IMG/VR virus record: IMGVR_UViG_3300047491_001570 | Span: 1-32,160 of that record | Length of the DNA stretch: 32,160 bases | Origin: a virus | Direction: 5' to 3' (one strand) | Shown here: piece by piece, positions 7,039 through 14,963 of the stretch | How the letters are laid out: each line of letters opens with the position of its first letter | Numbering within the stretch: position 1 is the first letter of the stretch | The notes under the pieces: model-generated | What the model was told of the DNA's origin: nothing | The model's database searches: none | Seen by the model: only the letters and a program-made list of their open reading frames with translations | Position numbers and translations under genes: made by a program

Positions 7039-8752
7039 ACCCGGAAGATGGAAAACAAACCGTGCTCCGTATTTACGGGGCATTATGGATGCTTTTACGG
7101 ATCCGGATGTGGATGAGATCACGGTTATGGCCGCTTCTCAAGTTGGAAAGACCGAGAGCATGTACAACATGCTTGGTTATGTTATTGATCAGGATCCGGG
7201 CCCGACGCTTATGGTTCTTCCGCGGGAAACGGACGCCAAGAGTGTTTCCTATAATCGCGTTCTTCCCATGCTCCGCAGTTCACCGGCATTGAGATCAAGA
7301 ATGCCCAAGGCAACGGATGATATCACCAAGCTTGAATATCATTTGGAAGGGATGATTTTGTATTTTGCGGGGTCGCAAAGTCCGGCCGATCTTGCATCTC
7401 GACCTATTCGCTACTTGTTTCTGGATGAGGTCGACAAATATCCCAAGTTCTCGGGGCGGGAGGCGGATCCAATCAAGCTTGCGTCTGAGCGGCAGAAAAC
7501 GTTCTGGAACAGGAAGACCGTGAAGGTATCAACGCCGACAACTCGAGAGGGATATATCTTTCGCGAGTACGAAAAGTCGGATCAGTGCAGATTCTTTGTG
7601 CCTTGCCCATATTGCGGCAAGATGCAGGTTCTGGTGTTTGGCCAGATCAAGTGGCCCAAGGAGGAGTCTTCTGCCGAGAAGATCAAGAACGAGAGGCTGG
7701 CATGGTACGAATGCATCCAATGCGGCGGGCATATCAAGGATATTCACAAGCATAAGATGATGACCGCTGGTCAGTGGATTCCAGAAAAGAAAGAGCGCGT
7801 GCGAAGCCGTGGTTTCTGGATCAGTTCGCTTTATTCGCCGTGGCTTACATGGAGTGATATTGCGGCCGAGTTTCTGAAGTCCAAGGATTACATTGAGCTT
7901 CTGATGAATTTTGTCAATTCATGGCTTGCCGAGGTCTGGGAAGAGAAGATCGAGGAGACCACGGTTGATAAGGTGCGCAATCTGGCGCGAGATTATGATC
8001 AGGGCATTGTCCCGGATGAGGTCTTGGTGTTGACGGCAGGCGTCGACGTGCAGAAGGATCACTTTTATTACGTCATCCGGGGGTGGGGGTATTCCGAAGA
8101 GTCATGGCTTATTCGGGCGGATCGGGTTGAATATTGGGACGATATTATTGAGGCGCTATTCAACACAGAATATCAGCGTATGAATTCCGAGGAAAGATTG
8201 GCAGTTTATTTAACATGCATTGATTCCGGGTTCAGGACAGATGAGGTTTATCGTTTTTGTCGTAAATGGCCGGACAGAACCAAGGCTGTAAAGGGGCTGG
8301 AGGAGATTACAGGAGGGCGATTTTATAGGCCCAATAAGATAGACATAAATTCTTTGACCGGTTCCCCTATTCCGGGCGGGCTTATGCTGTGGAATCTGAA
8401 TGTTAATCAATACAAGGACAAGCTGAATCGTTTGGTTTCCTCACGAGATCCGGCGAAATGGCATTTGTACAGAAATCCCGAGGAAGATTATCTTCTGCAA
8501 TTTACATCAGAACACAAGGTGCTGGTGCGCAACAGAACAACCGGCAAGGCAAAAGAGATCTGGCAGAAGAAGAAAGAGTCCGCGGCGAATCATTATTTGG
8601 ATTCGGAGGTTTATGCGCTGGCCGCCGCAGATATCATTCGGGCATTGAACATGCGTCGTGAGAAGGGCGTGCATATACATAAGCCGGGGGCCTTAGAAGG
8701 GCATGGCAGGCGTGATTGGTTAAAGTTATCGGAAGGGTCTTGGTTGAAATGA
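6902..8752 (+). CDS. terminase large subunit (GpA family)
   Basis: A 616-residue packaging ATPase-nuclease of the lambda GpA type. The Walker A-like site is AASQVGKTE (77-85), Walker B is YLFLDEVDK (Asp175-Glu176). Paired cysteines CPYCGK and CIQCGG (about 233-278) form a zinc-binding insertion seen in this family. The nuclease domain carries the acidic motif TAGVDVQKDHF (about 380-390) and CIDSGFRTDEV (about 439-449). It pumps DNA into proheads and cuts the ends, probably cohesive ends given the family. The ATG at 6902 lies well inside the small-subunit gene; the conserved SDWADQYRYL and SAEPGRW segments at about 30-50 require at least this much upstream sequence. Confidence 0.95.
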   Translation: MAFKTLKRDREIWSEKERRAWMRPRRITVSDWADQYRYLTPTTSAEPGRWKTNRAPYLRGIMDAFTDPDVDEITVMAASQVGKTESMYNMLGYVIDQDPGPTLMVLPRETDAKSVSYNRVLPMLRSSPALRSRMPKATDDITKLEYHLEGMILYFAGSQSPADLASRPIRYLFLDEVDKYPKFSGREADPIKLASERQKTFWNRKTVKVSTPTTREGYIFREYEKSDQCRFFVPCPYCGKMQVLVFGQIKWPKEESSAEKIKNERLAWYECIQCGGHIKDIHKHKMMTAGQWIPEKKERVRSRGFWISSLYSPWLTWSDIAAEFLKSKDYIELLMNFVNSWLAEVWEEKIEETTVDKVRNLARDYDQGIVPDEVLVLTAGVDVQKDHFYYVIRGWGYSEESWLIRADRVEYWDDIIEALFNTEYQRMNSEERLAVYLTCIDSGFRTDEVYRFCRKWPDRTKAVKGLEEITGGRFYRPNKIDINSLTGSPIPGGLMLWNLNVNQYKDKLNRLVSSRDPAKWHLYRNPEEDYLLQFTSEHKVLVRNRTTGKAKEIWQKKKESAANHYLDSEVYALAAADIIRALNMRREKGVHIHKPGALEGHGRRDWLKLSEGSWLK

Positions 8753-9006
8753 GCAAATGGATCCATAGCAAACCGAATTGGCTTGGAAACTTGAGTGAAG
8801 CGCAAAGACAATCAAGTTTGGTGAAGCCGTTTGGTCGGCCTGTGAATGACGCCAATGATTACGGCGTTCGATTTATTCCCCTCAAGTGTCCTAAATGCAG
8901 GAGCAAGAATGTTCGGTGTTATTCAAGTCACCCACCGGTCAGGTATCACGTTTGCAATAAGTGCGGGCATAATTTCAAATCTTTAGAGGAAAATAGCGAT
9001 TCCTGA
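8749..9006 (+). CDS. zinc-ribbon protein downstream of terminase
   Basis: An 85-residue protein starting at ATG 8749, which overlaps the large-terminase stop as ATGA. The C-terminal half has a four-cysteine zinc ribbon: CPKC, then 18 residues later CNKC followed by GHNFKS. It is likely a nucleic-acid-binding or assembly protein, but I know no specific function. It is the last gene before the promoter/terminator interval at 9036-9162, so it ends the first transcription block. Confidence 0.7.
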   Translation: MSKWIHSKPNWLGNLSEAQRQSSLVKPFGRPVNDANDYGVRFIPLKCPKCRSKNVRCYSSHPPVRYHVCNKCGHNFKSLEENSDS

Positions 9007-9035
9007 CTTTTTACTATTTTGTAGTAACGACCATC

Positions 9036-9063
9036 TTGTCAGGAAATAAAAGTTCTGTAATAT
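9036..9063 (+). promoter_or_regulatory. candidate promoter before the head operon
   Basis: TTGTCA (9036-9041) and TAATAT (9058-9063) are spaced 16 bases apart and closely fit sigma70 boxes. Transcription would start near 9070 and meet a strong terminator at 9162, giving either a small RNA or, with antitermination, the head-gene transcript. Confidence 0.5.
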
Positions 9064-9069
9064 CAGATT

Positions 9070-9162
9070 AGACAATTTCATGCGGGACAGCTGATCACTG
9101 TTGCCGCGCCCAATAGCAGTAAAAAGCCATCTCCAGTCGACTGGCGGGAGATGGCTTTTTTT
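9070..9162 (+). ncRNA. candidate small RNA
   Basis: The interval from the predicted start to the U tract is about 93 bases and contains no reading frame. It has a first hairpin near 9084-9110 (GCGG/ACAG pairing with CTGT/CCGC around CTGATCA) and then the terminator stem. Promoter, hairpin and Rho-independent terminator in one gap is the usual layout of a small RNA gene, but expression and targets are not shown. Confidence 0.4.
9121..9162 (+). terminator. strong intrinsic terminator
   Basis: AAAAAGCCATCTCC (9121-9134) and GGAGATGGCTTTTT (9147-9160) form a perfect 14-base stem with a 12-base loop, followed by a run of seven T (9156-9162). The A-rich left flank means it could also terminate leftward transcription. 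It separates the terminase block from the head genes. Confidence 0.9.
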
Positions 9163-9186
9163 ATTGGGTTTTTGATGGAGAGGGTA

Positions 9187-9396
9187 ATGGCTACAAAACA
9201 GGAAATGCTCGATAACGTCGAGAACGCAATCAATGCTCGGGTCAATGGAGGCGCGGTGCAGGCCTATTCAATCGGAGGGCGCAACATTCAGTACATTCCG
9301 CTTCCCGATCTTATGAAACTGCGCGATCAGTTGCGCCGTGAGATCGCGGGAGCTGGGGGAGCAACGACCTACGCTGGTTTCGGGAGTCCTTCATGA
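9187..9396 (+). CDS. head-tail joining protein (gpW-like)
   Basis: A 69-residue protein between terminase and portal, the position, size and helical pattern of lambda W. In lambda W completes the filled head so that the connector and tail can attach. The motif IQYIPLPDLMKLRDQLRREI at about 37-56 is typical of gpW-like proteins. The ATG at 9187 lies six bases after GGAG; an alternative in-frame ATG at 9175 is less well placed. The end overlaps the portal start by four bases. Confidence 0.8.
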   Translation: MATKQEMLDNVENAINARVNGGAVQAYSIGGRNIQYIPLPDLMKLRDQLRREIAGAGGATTYAGFGSPS

Positions 9397-10985
9397 AAAA
9401 GAATTTCACGGACAGATTGTCGGATAGTTTGGACAGCGTGATTTCGTTCTTTTCGCCGCGTACCGGATTCAAACGCCGGATGTTCCGGCAGGCGATCAAG
9501 GTTTCTGATTCATTTGCATCGTATAAGGGCGCGTCCCGGGATCGTCTGCGTTCATCGTGGATTCCCGGTGGAGGGTCTGCGGATGAGGACTTATTGCCTG
9601 AACTCAAAGATATCAGGGAGCGGAGCCGTGATTTAAATCGCAATGACGCGCATGCGACCGGCATCACCTCCACGATGACCACCAATGTGGTCGGGTCAGG
9701 CATTCGTCCTCAATCCCGCATTGATAAGGAGTTTCTGGGCATCTCGGATGCTCAGTCCAGCCAGTTTCAGAAAGATGCCGAACGCGTGTGGAGGAAATGG
9801 GTGCCGCACGCGGATGCTGGAAGCCGCATGGATTTTTACGAGATCCAGCAGTTGATTGACCGGCAGATTCTGGAAAACGGCGAGGCGATCATTATGCCTT
9901 TGATGCTTGATGATCACGAGCGTCCGTATTCTTTGGCTTTACAGGTGATCGAGTCAGACCGGCTTGATACGCCAACGGGAATGTCAGGAGATCGTTCTGT
10001 CCGCTCTGGTGTTCGGATAGGCGAGAAAGGCGAGCCGGTTTCATATTTCATTCAGAAAACACATCCCGGGGATTTGCGGTATTCAAAACAGGCCGAGCGT
10101 ATCTTTACCGAGATTCCCGCCAAGAATGAGTTTGGCCGGAAAAACATTTTTCACCTCTACTACGTCCAGCGTTCAGGTCAGACGCGCGGCGTTCCTTTCT
10201 TTGCGCCGGTTCTCAATTATTTCAAGGATCTGGGTGAGTACGCGGAGGCCGAGCTTGTGGCCGCCCGGATCGCCGCGTGTTTCTCTCTGTTTATCACTTC
10301 TGAGGCGTCCATGGACGTTTCGGCTGGGGGAGGGTATGAGCGTAACTCTGCAGGTCAACTGATCGAGTCGCTTGAGCCGGGCATGATCAAGCACCTTATG
10401 CCGGGAGAAAGCATCACTTCGTTCAATCCCCAGCGTCCGGGCGCGTCATTTGAGCCGTTTGTTGATCGGATTCTTAAGGCGATTTCAGCGGCGTTGGGTT
10501 TGCCGTATGAACTGGTGGCCAAGGATTTCAGCAAAACAAATTATTCGAGCGCACGCGCGGCCCTTCTTGAGGCAAGACGTTATTTCAAGATGCGTCAGGA
10601 GTGGCTGGCTCGGAAACTCTGCCAGCCGGTGTGGGAAATGGTTCTTGAGGAGGCATATCTTCGCCGGGAGATCAGTGCCGCTACTTTCTACGAGAATAAG
10701 CGGTATTGGTCAAATGCGTCTTGGATAGCTCCGGGTTGGGAGTGGGTGGATCCGCTTAAAGAAGCGCAAGCCGCTGAGGTTGGTCTTAAGAACGGCATTG
10801 TGACCTACTCGGACATTTTTGCGCAGGAAGGCAAGGATTGGGAAGAGGGATTTGAACAGCGCAAACGCGAGCAGGACAAGATCAAGGAACTGGGGTTGGA
10901 GATCAGCAATGGAAACAATCCAGCAGGGCAAGCCGCCCCGGCCGGTCAACGAGAGCCTGAGGCTGGCCGTGAGCAACAGGACTGA
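9393..10985 (+). CDS. portal protein (lambda B family)
   Basis: A 530-residue lambda-type portal protein, the dodecameric ring through which DNA enters and leaves the capsid. Matching features include the early DLNRNDAHATGI and TTNVVGSGIRPQ segments, a central DRQILENGEAI, the conserved AALGLPYELVAKDFSKTNYSSARAALLEARR (about 366-395), and WSNASWIAPGWEWVDPLKEAQA near 448. The C-terminal 40 residues are Pro, Gly and Glu rich and probably disordered. The ATG at 9393 makes a four-base overlap with the W-like gene. Confidence 0.93.
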   Translation: MKKNFTDRLSDSLDSVISFFSPRTGFKRRMFRQAIKVSDSFASYKGASRDRLRSSWIPGGGSADEDLLPELKDIRERSRDLNRNDAHATGITSTMTTNVVGSGIRPQSRIDKEFLGISDAQSSQFQKDAERVWRKWVPHADAGSRMDFYEIQQLIDRQILENGEAIIMPLMLDDHERPYSLALQVIESDRLDTPTGMSGDRSVRSGVRIGEKGEPVSYFIQKTHPGDLRYSKQAERIFTEIPAKNEFGRKNIFHLYYVQRSGQTRGVPFFAPVLNYFKDLGEYAEAELVAARIAACFSLFITSEASMDVSAGGGYERNSAGQLIESLEPGMIKHLMPGESITSFNPQRPGASFEPFVDRILKAISAALGLPYELVAKDFSKTNYSSARAALLEARRYFKMRQEWLARKLCQPVWEMVLEEAYLRREISAATFYENKRYWSNASWIAPGWEWVDPLKEAQAAEVGLKNGIVTYSDIFAQEGKDWEEGFEQRKREQDKIKELGLEISNGNNPAGQAAPAGQREPEAGREQQD

Positions 10986-11041
10986 AATGTCTATGCCGTG
11001 TGAGGTCATGGTGTCAATCGAACGGCAGAGAGGGGAATGTA

Positions 11042-12118
11042 ATGGCGAATAAAGATATCTACTTTCGCGCGGATGTCGTTCGTAGCGGCGATGTGCGCGT
11101 TAACCGTGAACAGGAAGTGATCACGGGTTTCGCTGTGGTGACCAAAGGTGTCACACATGACGAAAGGGGGGAGTTTGATGACGTAGCGTTGGATAGCGTG
11201 GTTGAGTTTGGAAACAAGTCGAAGGTCGGGGTCAAATCCCGATTTGGTCATCCCAACATGTCGAGTACGGCTTTGGGGACGTTCTTGGGCAGGGCAAAGA
11301 ACTTCCGCAGGGATGGCGATGTTGTGAGAGCAGATCTTCATATTGACCCAACAGCTCATGAGACGCCAGACGGTGACTTAGCCGGATATGTCATGAGCCT
11401 TGCCGAGAGCGACCCGGAGGCGTTCGGGTCTTCCATGGTCATTCATTGGGAGGCGCTGGAAAGAAAAGAACCGGGAGCAGACGGCAAGAAGTTATCGCCC
11501 TTGATTCGCGTTAAGAAGCTTTTGTCGGTGGATGTGGTTGATGATCCGGCGGCGAATGACGGGCTCTTTGGATCGCGGTTCTTCTCGGATGGCGTGAAGC
11601 CTTCCGCAGAAATGACCGCGTTTTTAGATAGATTTCTAAATCAGCCGGAATCCGTCGAGAGAGTGATCGGATTTCTGGAGAGGTATCGTGCAAACAAAAC
11701 AGCATTACAGGAGGACAAGAAAATGAACGATCTGACCATCGAAAGATTAAAGGCCGAACGCGCTGATCTTTACAACAGCATCTTTGGCGCGGGGGAAGCA
11801 GAGGGGAAGAAGTCCGGCGAGAGGTTTGAGCGCGAGCGCGTTCTTTCGATTCTCAAGAAGGCAAAGACCTTCAAGGATATGGGCGATCTTGCGCTTGAAG
11901 CGATTGAGAACGGCGCGTCGCTTGAAGTGGCGACGATCAAGTTTCAGGACAAGCAGTTGGCCGGTCTTCAGGCCGCATCACCCAAGGGTGTCGGGCCTGA
12001 TCCTGAACCGGAACTGCCCAAAAAGTCCATGACGCATCTGGAAAAAGCCAGGGCGTACAAGGATGAGCATAAGTGTTCAATGACCGATGCTTTAAGGGCA
12101 ACGGCGGAAAAGCGTTAA
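11042..12118 (+). CDS. prohead protease with scaffold domain
   Basis: A 358-residue protein in the lambda C/Nu3 position. The N-terminal part (about 1-195) resembles HK97-type prohead proteases more than the ClpP-like lambda C. It has RFGHP with His70, LGRAKNFRRDGD near 82-93, and AFGSSMV with Ser130/131 as candidate catalytic residues. The C-terminal part (from about 228) is charged and helical like a scaffold. It would template and then clear the inside of the prohead. The ATG at 11042 follows GAGGGGAA. A second translation start lies inside the gene at 11723. The catalytic assignment is inference from spacing of conserved-looking residues. Confidence 0.8.
   Translation: MANKDIYFRADVVRSGDVRVNREQEVITGFAVVTKGVTHDERGEFDDVALDSVVEFGNKSKVGVKSRFGHPNMSSTALGTFLGRAKNFRRDGDVVRADLHIDPTAHETPDGDLAGYVMSLAESDPEAFGSSMVIHWEALERKEPGADGKKLSPLIRVKKLLSVDVVDDPAANDGLFGSRFFSDGVKPSAEMTAFLDRFLNQPESVERVIGFLERYRANKTALQEDKKMNDLTIERLKAERADLYNSIFGAGEAEGKKSGERFERERVLSILKKAKTFKDMGDLALEAIENGASLEVATIKFQDKQLAGLQAASPKGVGPDPEPELPKKSMTHLEKARAYKDEHKCSMTDALRATAEKR
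11723..12118 (+). CDS. internal-start scaffolding protein (Nu3-like)
   Basis: Inside the protease gene, AGGAGG (11709-11714) precedes an in-frame ATG at 11723 by eight bases, better than the site of the full-length gene. It would yield the C-terminal 131 residues alone: a charged, helical, Cys-poor segment typical of capsid scaffolds. Lambda makes Nu3 from the end of gene C in exactly this way. Separate production is inferred from the start signal. Confidence 0.65.
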   Translation: MNDLTIERLKAERADLYNSIFGAGEAEGKKSGERFERERVLSILKKAKTFKDMGDLALEAIENGASLEVATIKFQDKQLAGLQAASPKGVGPDPEPELPKKSMTHLEKARAYKDEHKCSMTDALRATAEKR

Positions 12119-12146
12119 TCGATAAGCAATCACAAGGAGGCGTGAA

Positions 12147-12500
12147 ATGTCACAGTTTAATTTGGGGTCAAAGGCATTCATTGCGGGCGAGGCGTTAGAG
12201 GCCAACCGCAGGGTGAAGTTGAGTACAGCAAGTGGTACGCAAGTGGAATACGCGGATGCTGGGGAAGCGTTTATCGGTATTACGGCGGCCAAGGCGGCAT
12301 TGGGAGAAATGGTGAGCGTTGATCTCAAGCATACAGGCCGGACGTTCAAGATGGAAGCCAACGGAGCTATTGCGGTTGGCGGGAATTTCTACGGAGCGTT
12401 GGACGGGAAAATCAGCGCGACCGTGAGCGGTTCTATTCAGGGTCGTGTTCTGGAAGCGACCGCCGCTGACGGCGAGATCATCGAGTGCATTCTTTTGTAA
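12147..12500 (+). CDS. capsid decoration protein (DUF2190-like)
   Basis: A 117-residue beta-rich protein in the position of lambda D, directly before the major capsid gene. It resembles the DUF2190 family of capsid cement proteins: an N-terminal AFIAGEALEANRRVKLS, a central AFIGITAAKAALGE and a C-terminal GRVLEATAADGEIIECILL. It should bind the outside of expanded capsids and stabilise them. ATG 12147 follows CAAGGAGG at good spacing. Confidence 0.8.
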   Translation: MSQFNLGSKAFIAGEALEANRRVKLSTASGTQVEYADAGEAFIGITAAKAALGEMVSVDLKHTGRTFKMEANGAIAVGGNFYGALDGKISATVSGSIQGRVLEATAADGEIIECILL

Positions 12501-12529
12501 TAAACATTTTTTAAACGAGGAGGTTTCAC

Positions 12530-13486
12530 ATGGGAGTTGATTATTCGGGTTCAAGAGCAGTGCCGAGGCTGGAGCTGGGAGAGGCGGCCTTGGAGTTCAT
12601 TCAACAGCAGAATGAGTTCATCGGGACTCAGGTTCTGCCGATCTTTCCCACGAAGAAGAAGGCGAGTGTTTATCCCGCGATCACGCGTGAGAGTATCACT
12701 CGCGAGGCGGATACCAAGCGTGCCCCGCGCGGCAATTATAACCGCGATGGTTTCTCGGCCAAGGACAAGCAGTATAACTGCGAGGAATTCGGTCTGGAAG
12801 GCGCGTTGGATGATGGTGAGCGTACGCTTTATTCGTCTGATTTTGACGCGGAGCTGACGACCGTTCAGATCATCACGCGTCGGGTTCTGCAGGCGCAGGA
12901 GAGGCGCATCTCAGGGTTGGTGTTTAATACGACGACCTTTACCGGTGCGCCGCTTTACACCGACAATTCAGCCGCGCCTTGGACGAGCGCGTCTGCGGAT
13001 GTGGTCGCGCAGGTGCGCGCCGCGCGCGAGAAGGTTCGGGCCAATAGCGGCATGGATCCGAACACCGTCATTTTCAGTAAAGCGAACCTTGATCGTTTGC
13101 TGAATAACAACGTCATCAAGGGGGCGATCCAGTATGTGGCCCGCTTGACCGAGGCAGAATTGCTCAATGCCCTTGCGGATATCTTGGGCGTGAAGCAGGT
13201 CTTGGTTGGTCGCGGGATCTACAACACCGCCAAGGAAGGCAAGACATTCGTCAGCGGGGACATCTGGAATCCTTCTTACGCGATGGTGGCTGTGATCGGC
13301 GATTCGAATCGTCTTTCTGATCCGAGCGTAGGCCGGACGTTCCTTTGGACATCCGACAGCCCGGAGAACGCGACTGTCGAGCAGTACCGTGACGATGCCT
13401 CTCGTAGCGATATTTTCCGTGTGCGTCAGCATGTGGATGAGATCGTGGTCGATCCGTACTTCGCGCATCTGATGAAGATCGCTTGA
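12530..13486 (+). CDS. major capsid protein (lambda E-type)
   Basis: A 318-residue major capsid protein with the HK97 fold inferred from family. It fits the lambda E-like type by size, by position after the decoration gene and by the N-terminal IGTQVLPIFPTKKKASVYP. The region ANSGMDPNTVIFSKANLDRLLNN (about 179-201) and C-terminal IFRVRQHVDEIVVDPYFAHLM also fit. ATG 12530 follows ACGAGGAGG, one of the strongest ribosome binding sites in the window, as expected for the most abundant virion protein. A hairpin follows its stop. Confidence 0.88.
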   Translation: MGVDYSGSRAVPRLELGEAALEFIQQQNEFIGTQVLPIFPTKKKASVYPAITRESITREADTKRAPRGNYNRDGFSAKDKQYNCEEFGLEGALDDGERTLYSSDFDAELTTVQIITRRVLQAQERRISGLVFNTTTFTGAPLYTDNSAAPWTSASADVVAQVRAAREKVRANSGMDPNTVIFSKANLDRLLNNNVIKGAIQYVARLTEAELLNALADILGVKQVLVGRGIYNTAKEGKTFVSGDIWNPSYAMVAVIGDSNRLSDPSVGRTFLWTSDSPENATVEQYRDDASRSDIFRVRQHVDEIVVDPYFAHLMKIA

Positions 13487-13499
13487 GGAACAAGGGATG

Positions 13500-13530
13500 G
13501 GGATCCTCCTTTCGGGGAGGATCCCTTTCT
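13500..13530 (+). terminator. hairpin after the major capsid gene
   Basis: GGGATCCTCC (13500-13509) and GGAGGATCCC (13516-13525) form a perfect 10-base stem with a six-base loop, followed by TTTCT. The short T tract suggests a partial terminator or an mRNA 3'-end stabiliser that boosts capsid message over downstream tail genes. Confidence 0.7.
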
Positions 13531-13546
13531 CGCCTCTGGAGGCTGG

Positions 13547-13894
13547 ATGAGTTTTAAGGATCAATTGAAACAAGACATGGCGAATAGTTTTCTCAACTCA
13601 TACGAGTTTGCGGAAGACATCACCTATACGCCCAAGAACGGGACACCGAAATCAATCAAGGCGGTTATAAATCGCAAAAGATTGAATCCGGCGGCAGAGG
13701 ATATCGGGCGGGTGTTAACGAATCAGGGGGAGATCTTCCTCGCTAATCATAGCACAGGCGGAGTTGTGGCAGTCAACAAAGGCGGTGATGTTGTTTCGTT
13801 CCCGGACAGTGTTGGCGGGTCGCCGGTTGATTGGGCCGTGATTGATGTCTTGGGACAGGATGAGGGGATGTGGCATCTCTTGGTGCAGAAATGA
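13547..13894 (+). CDS. head-tail connector (FII-like)
   Basis: A 115-residue beta-rich protein in the place of lambda FII, the attachment protein completing the head's tail-binding face. The N-terminus (DMANSFLNSYEFAEDITYTP) and the later AVIDVLGQDEGMWHLLV resemble that family. It follows the capsid hairpin and overlaps the next gene by four bases. Assignment rests on size, order and weak sequence likeness. Confidence 0.7.
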   Translation: MSFKDQLKQDMANSFLNSYEFAEDITYTPKNGTPKSIKAVINRKRLNPAAEDIGRVLTNQGEIFLANHSTGGVVAVNKGGDVVSFPDSVGGSPVDWAVIDVLGQDEGMWHLLVQK

Positions 13895-14496
13895 GTGATT
13901 TAACTGTTGAGATAAATACAGCGAATCTGGATCGGGCGATGCGGTTGATACCGCGAGGCCTTAAGTATGAACTGGCCGACGGCATGGATCATGCCAGCCG
14001 AAAGTTCCTGAAAGCCTTCCGTGAGAGGAGGCTTCAGGGGCCGCCCGGGATTCGTGGCCGCCCGCGCGGTGTATTCTCGCATTTCTTTCGCGCCAGTCTG
14101 GTATCGAAAGACATCGATGGCATGGGCATGGTGATTTATTCGGACTCCAAGATCGCCAAGATGCATGAAGAGGGCGCGAGGGTCACAAACCCCGGTGGAG
14201 GCAAACTTGCCGTGCCGTTGTCGGCGCGGCAGGAACTATTCACGAGCGACGGGCGATTAAAGAAGCAGTACAAAAAGCCGCGTGCGATCAAGAACGTGTT
14301 CCCTTTGCTGTTGCAGGGCAAGACGTTCTTGGTGCGGGTGAAGAAACGTGTGCGAAGCATTGTGCCGCTTTTTGTTCTTAAAAACAGCATCCGGATTAAA
14401 CCGAGACTGATGTTCTACAAGACTTGGGATGAAATGCAAAACGAGCGGATCAAAATCCTTAACAAATCCGTCGAGAAGGCATTGAGCAAGATATGA
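13891..14496 (+). CDS. minor tail protein Z-like
   Basis: A 201-residue basic protein starting at ATG 13891 in an ATGA overlap with the connector gene. It corresponds to lambda Z / HK97 gp10-type tail completion proteins that act at the head-tail joint. The motif YSDSKIAKMHEEGARVTNPGGGK near 88-110 is typical of this group. The C-terminal helix is charged. Confidence comes from both motif and gene order. Confidence 0.72.
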   Translation: MSDLTVEINTANLDRAMRLIPRGLKYELADGMDHASRKFLKAFRERRLQGPPGIRGRPRGVFSHFFRASLVSKDIDGMGMVIYSDSKIAKMHEEGARVTNPGGGKLAVPLSARQELFTSDGRLKKQYKKPRAIKNVFPLLLQGKTFLVRVKKRVRSIVPLFVLKNSIRIKPRLMFYKTWDEMQNERIKILNKSVEKALSKI

Positions 14497-14951
14497 CAGT
14501 CAGAGAAAGCATTCTGGAAGATTTGAGGACAACGCTTGGCGGGATCACAACCGCTAACGGGTTTAATAATGACATCCAGAGCGTTCAACGCTGGCGTCAG
14601 CAGGGCAATTCGCTGGTTGTGGTTCCCTGCATTGTCGTAAACGCTGGGCCGGAGGAAAAGGATCCGGTTCCTAATCCGTTCATGACGTGCAGGCTCACGA
14701 TCTATGTCGATATCTGGACCCGGCAAGATGAAGCCGATTCCCGGTCGACGGATACGATTCTGAACAGCCTTTTGGGTGATGTTGAGAAAGCATTAACGCA
14801 GGACATCACCCGAGGCGGATTTGCCAAGGATACGAATATCAAGTCCAACTCTCTTTTTGAAACGCTTGAGGGCCAGCCTTATTCGGGAATTGTTATCGAG
14901 CTTGAGATTATTTATCAGCATAAACAGGGCGATCCAGATATCGCCGGGTAG
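14493..14951 (+). CDS. tail terminator protein (gpU-like)
   Basis: A 152-residue protein between the Z-like and major tail genes, where lambda U lies; U caps the tail tube and stops its growth. The pattern fits: an N-terminal helix (VRESILEDLRTTL), beta strands with CRLTIYVDIWTRQDEADSR, then EKALTQDITRGGFAKDT and a final strand (IVIELEIIYQHKQGDP). ATG 14493 overlaps the preceding stop as ATGA. Confidence 0.72.
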   Translation: MTVRESILEDLRTTLGGITTANGFNNDIQSVQRWRQQGNSLVVVPCIVVNAGPEEKDPVPNPFMTCRLTIYVDIWTRQDEADSRSTDTILNSLLGDVEKALTQDITRGGFAKDTNIKSNSLFETLEGQPYSGIVIELEIIYQHKQGDPDIAG

Positions 14952-14963
14952 AGGAGGTACAAG

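Noticed and set aside
10909-11052. A 47-codon frame overlapping the end of the portal gene and the start of the protease gene
   Set aside because: It has a weak ribosome binding site, no recognisable content, and lies almost wholly in other coding frames.
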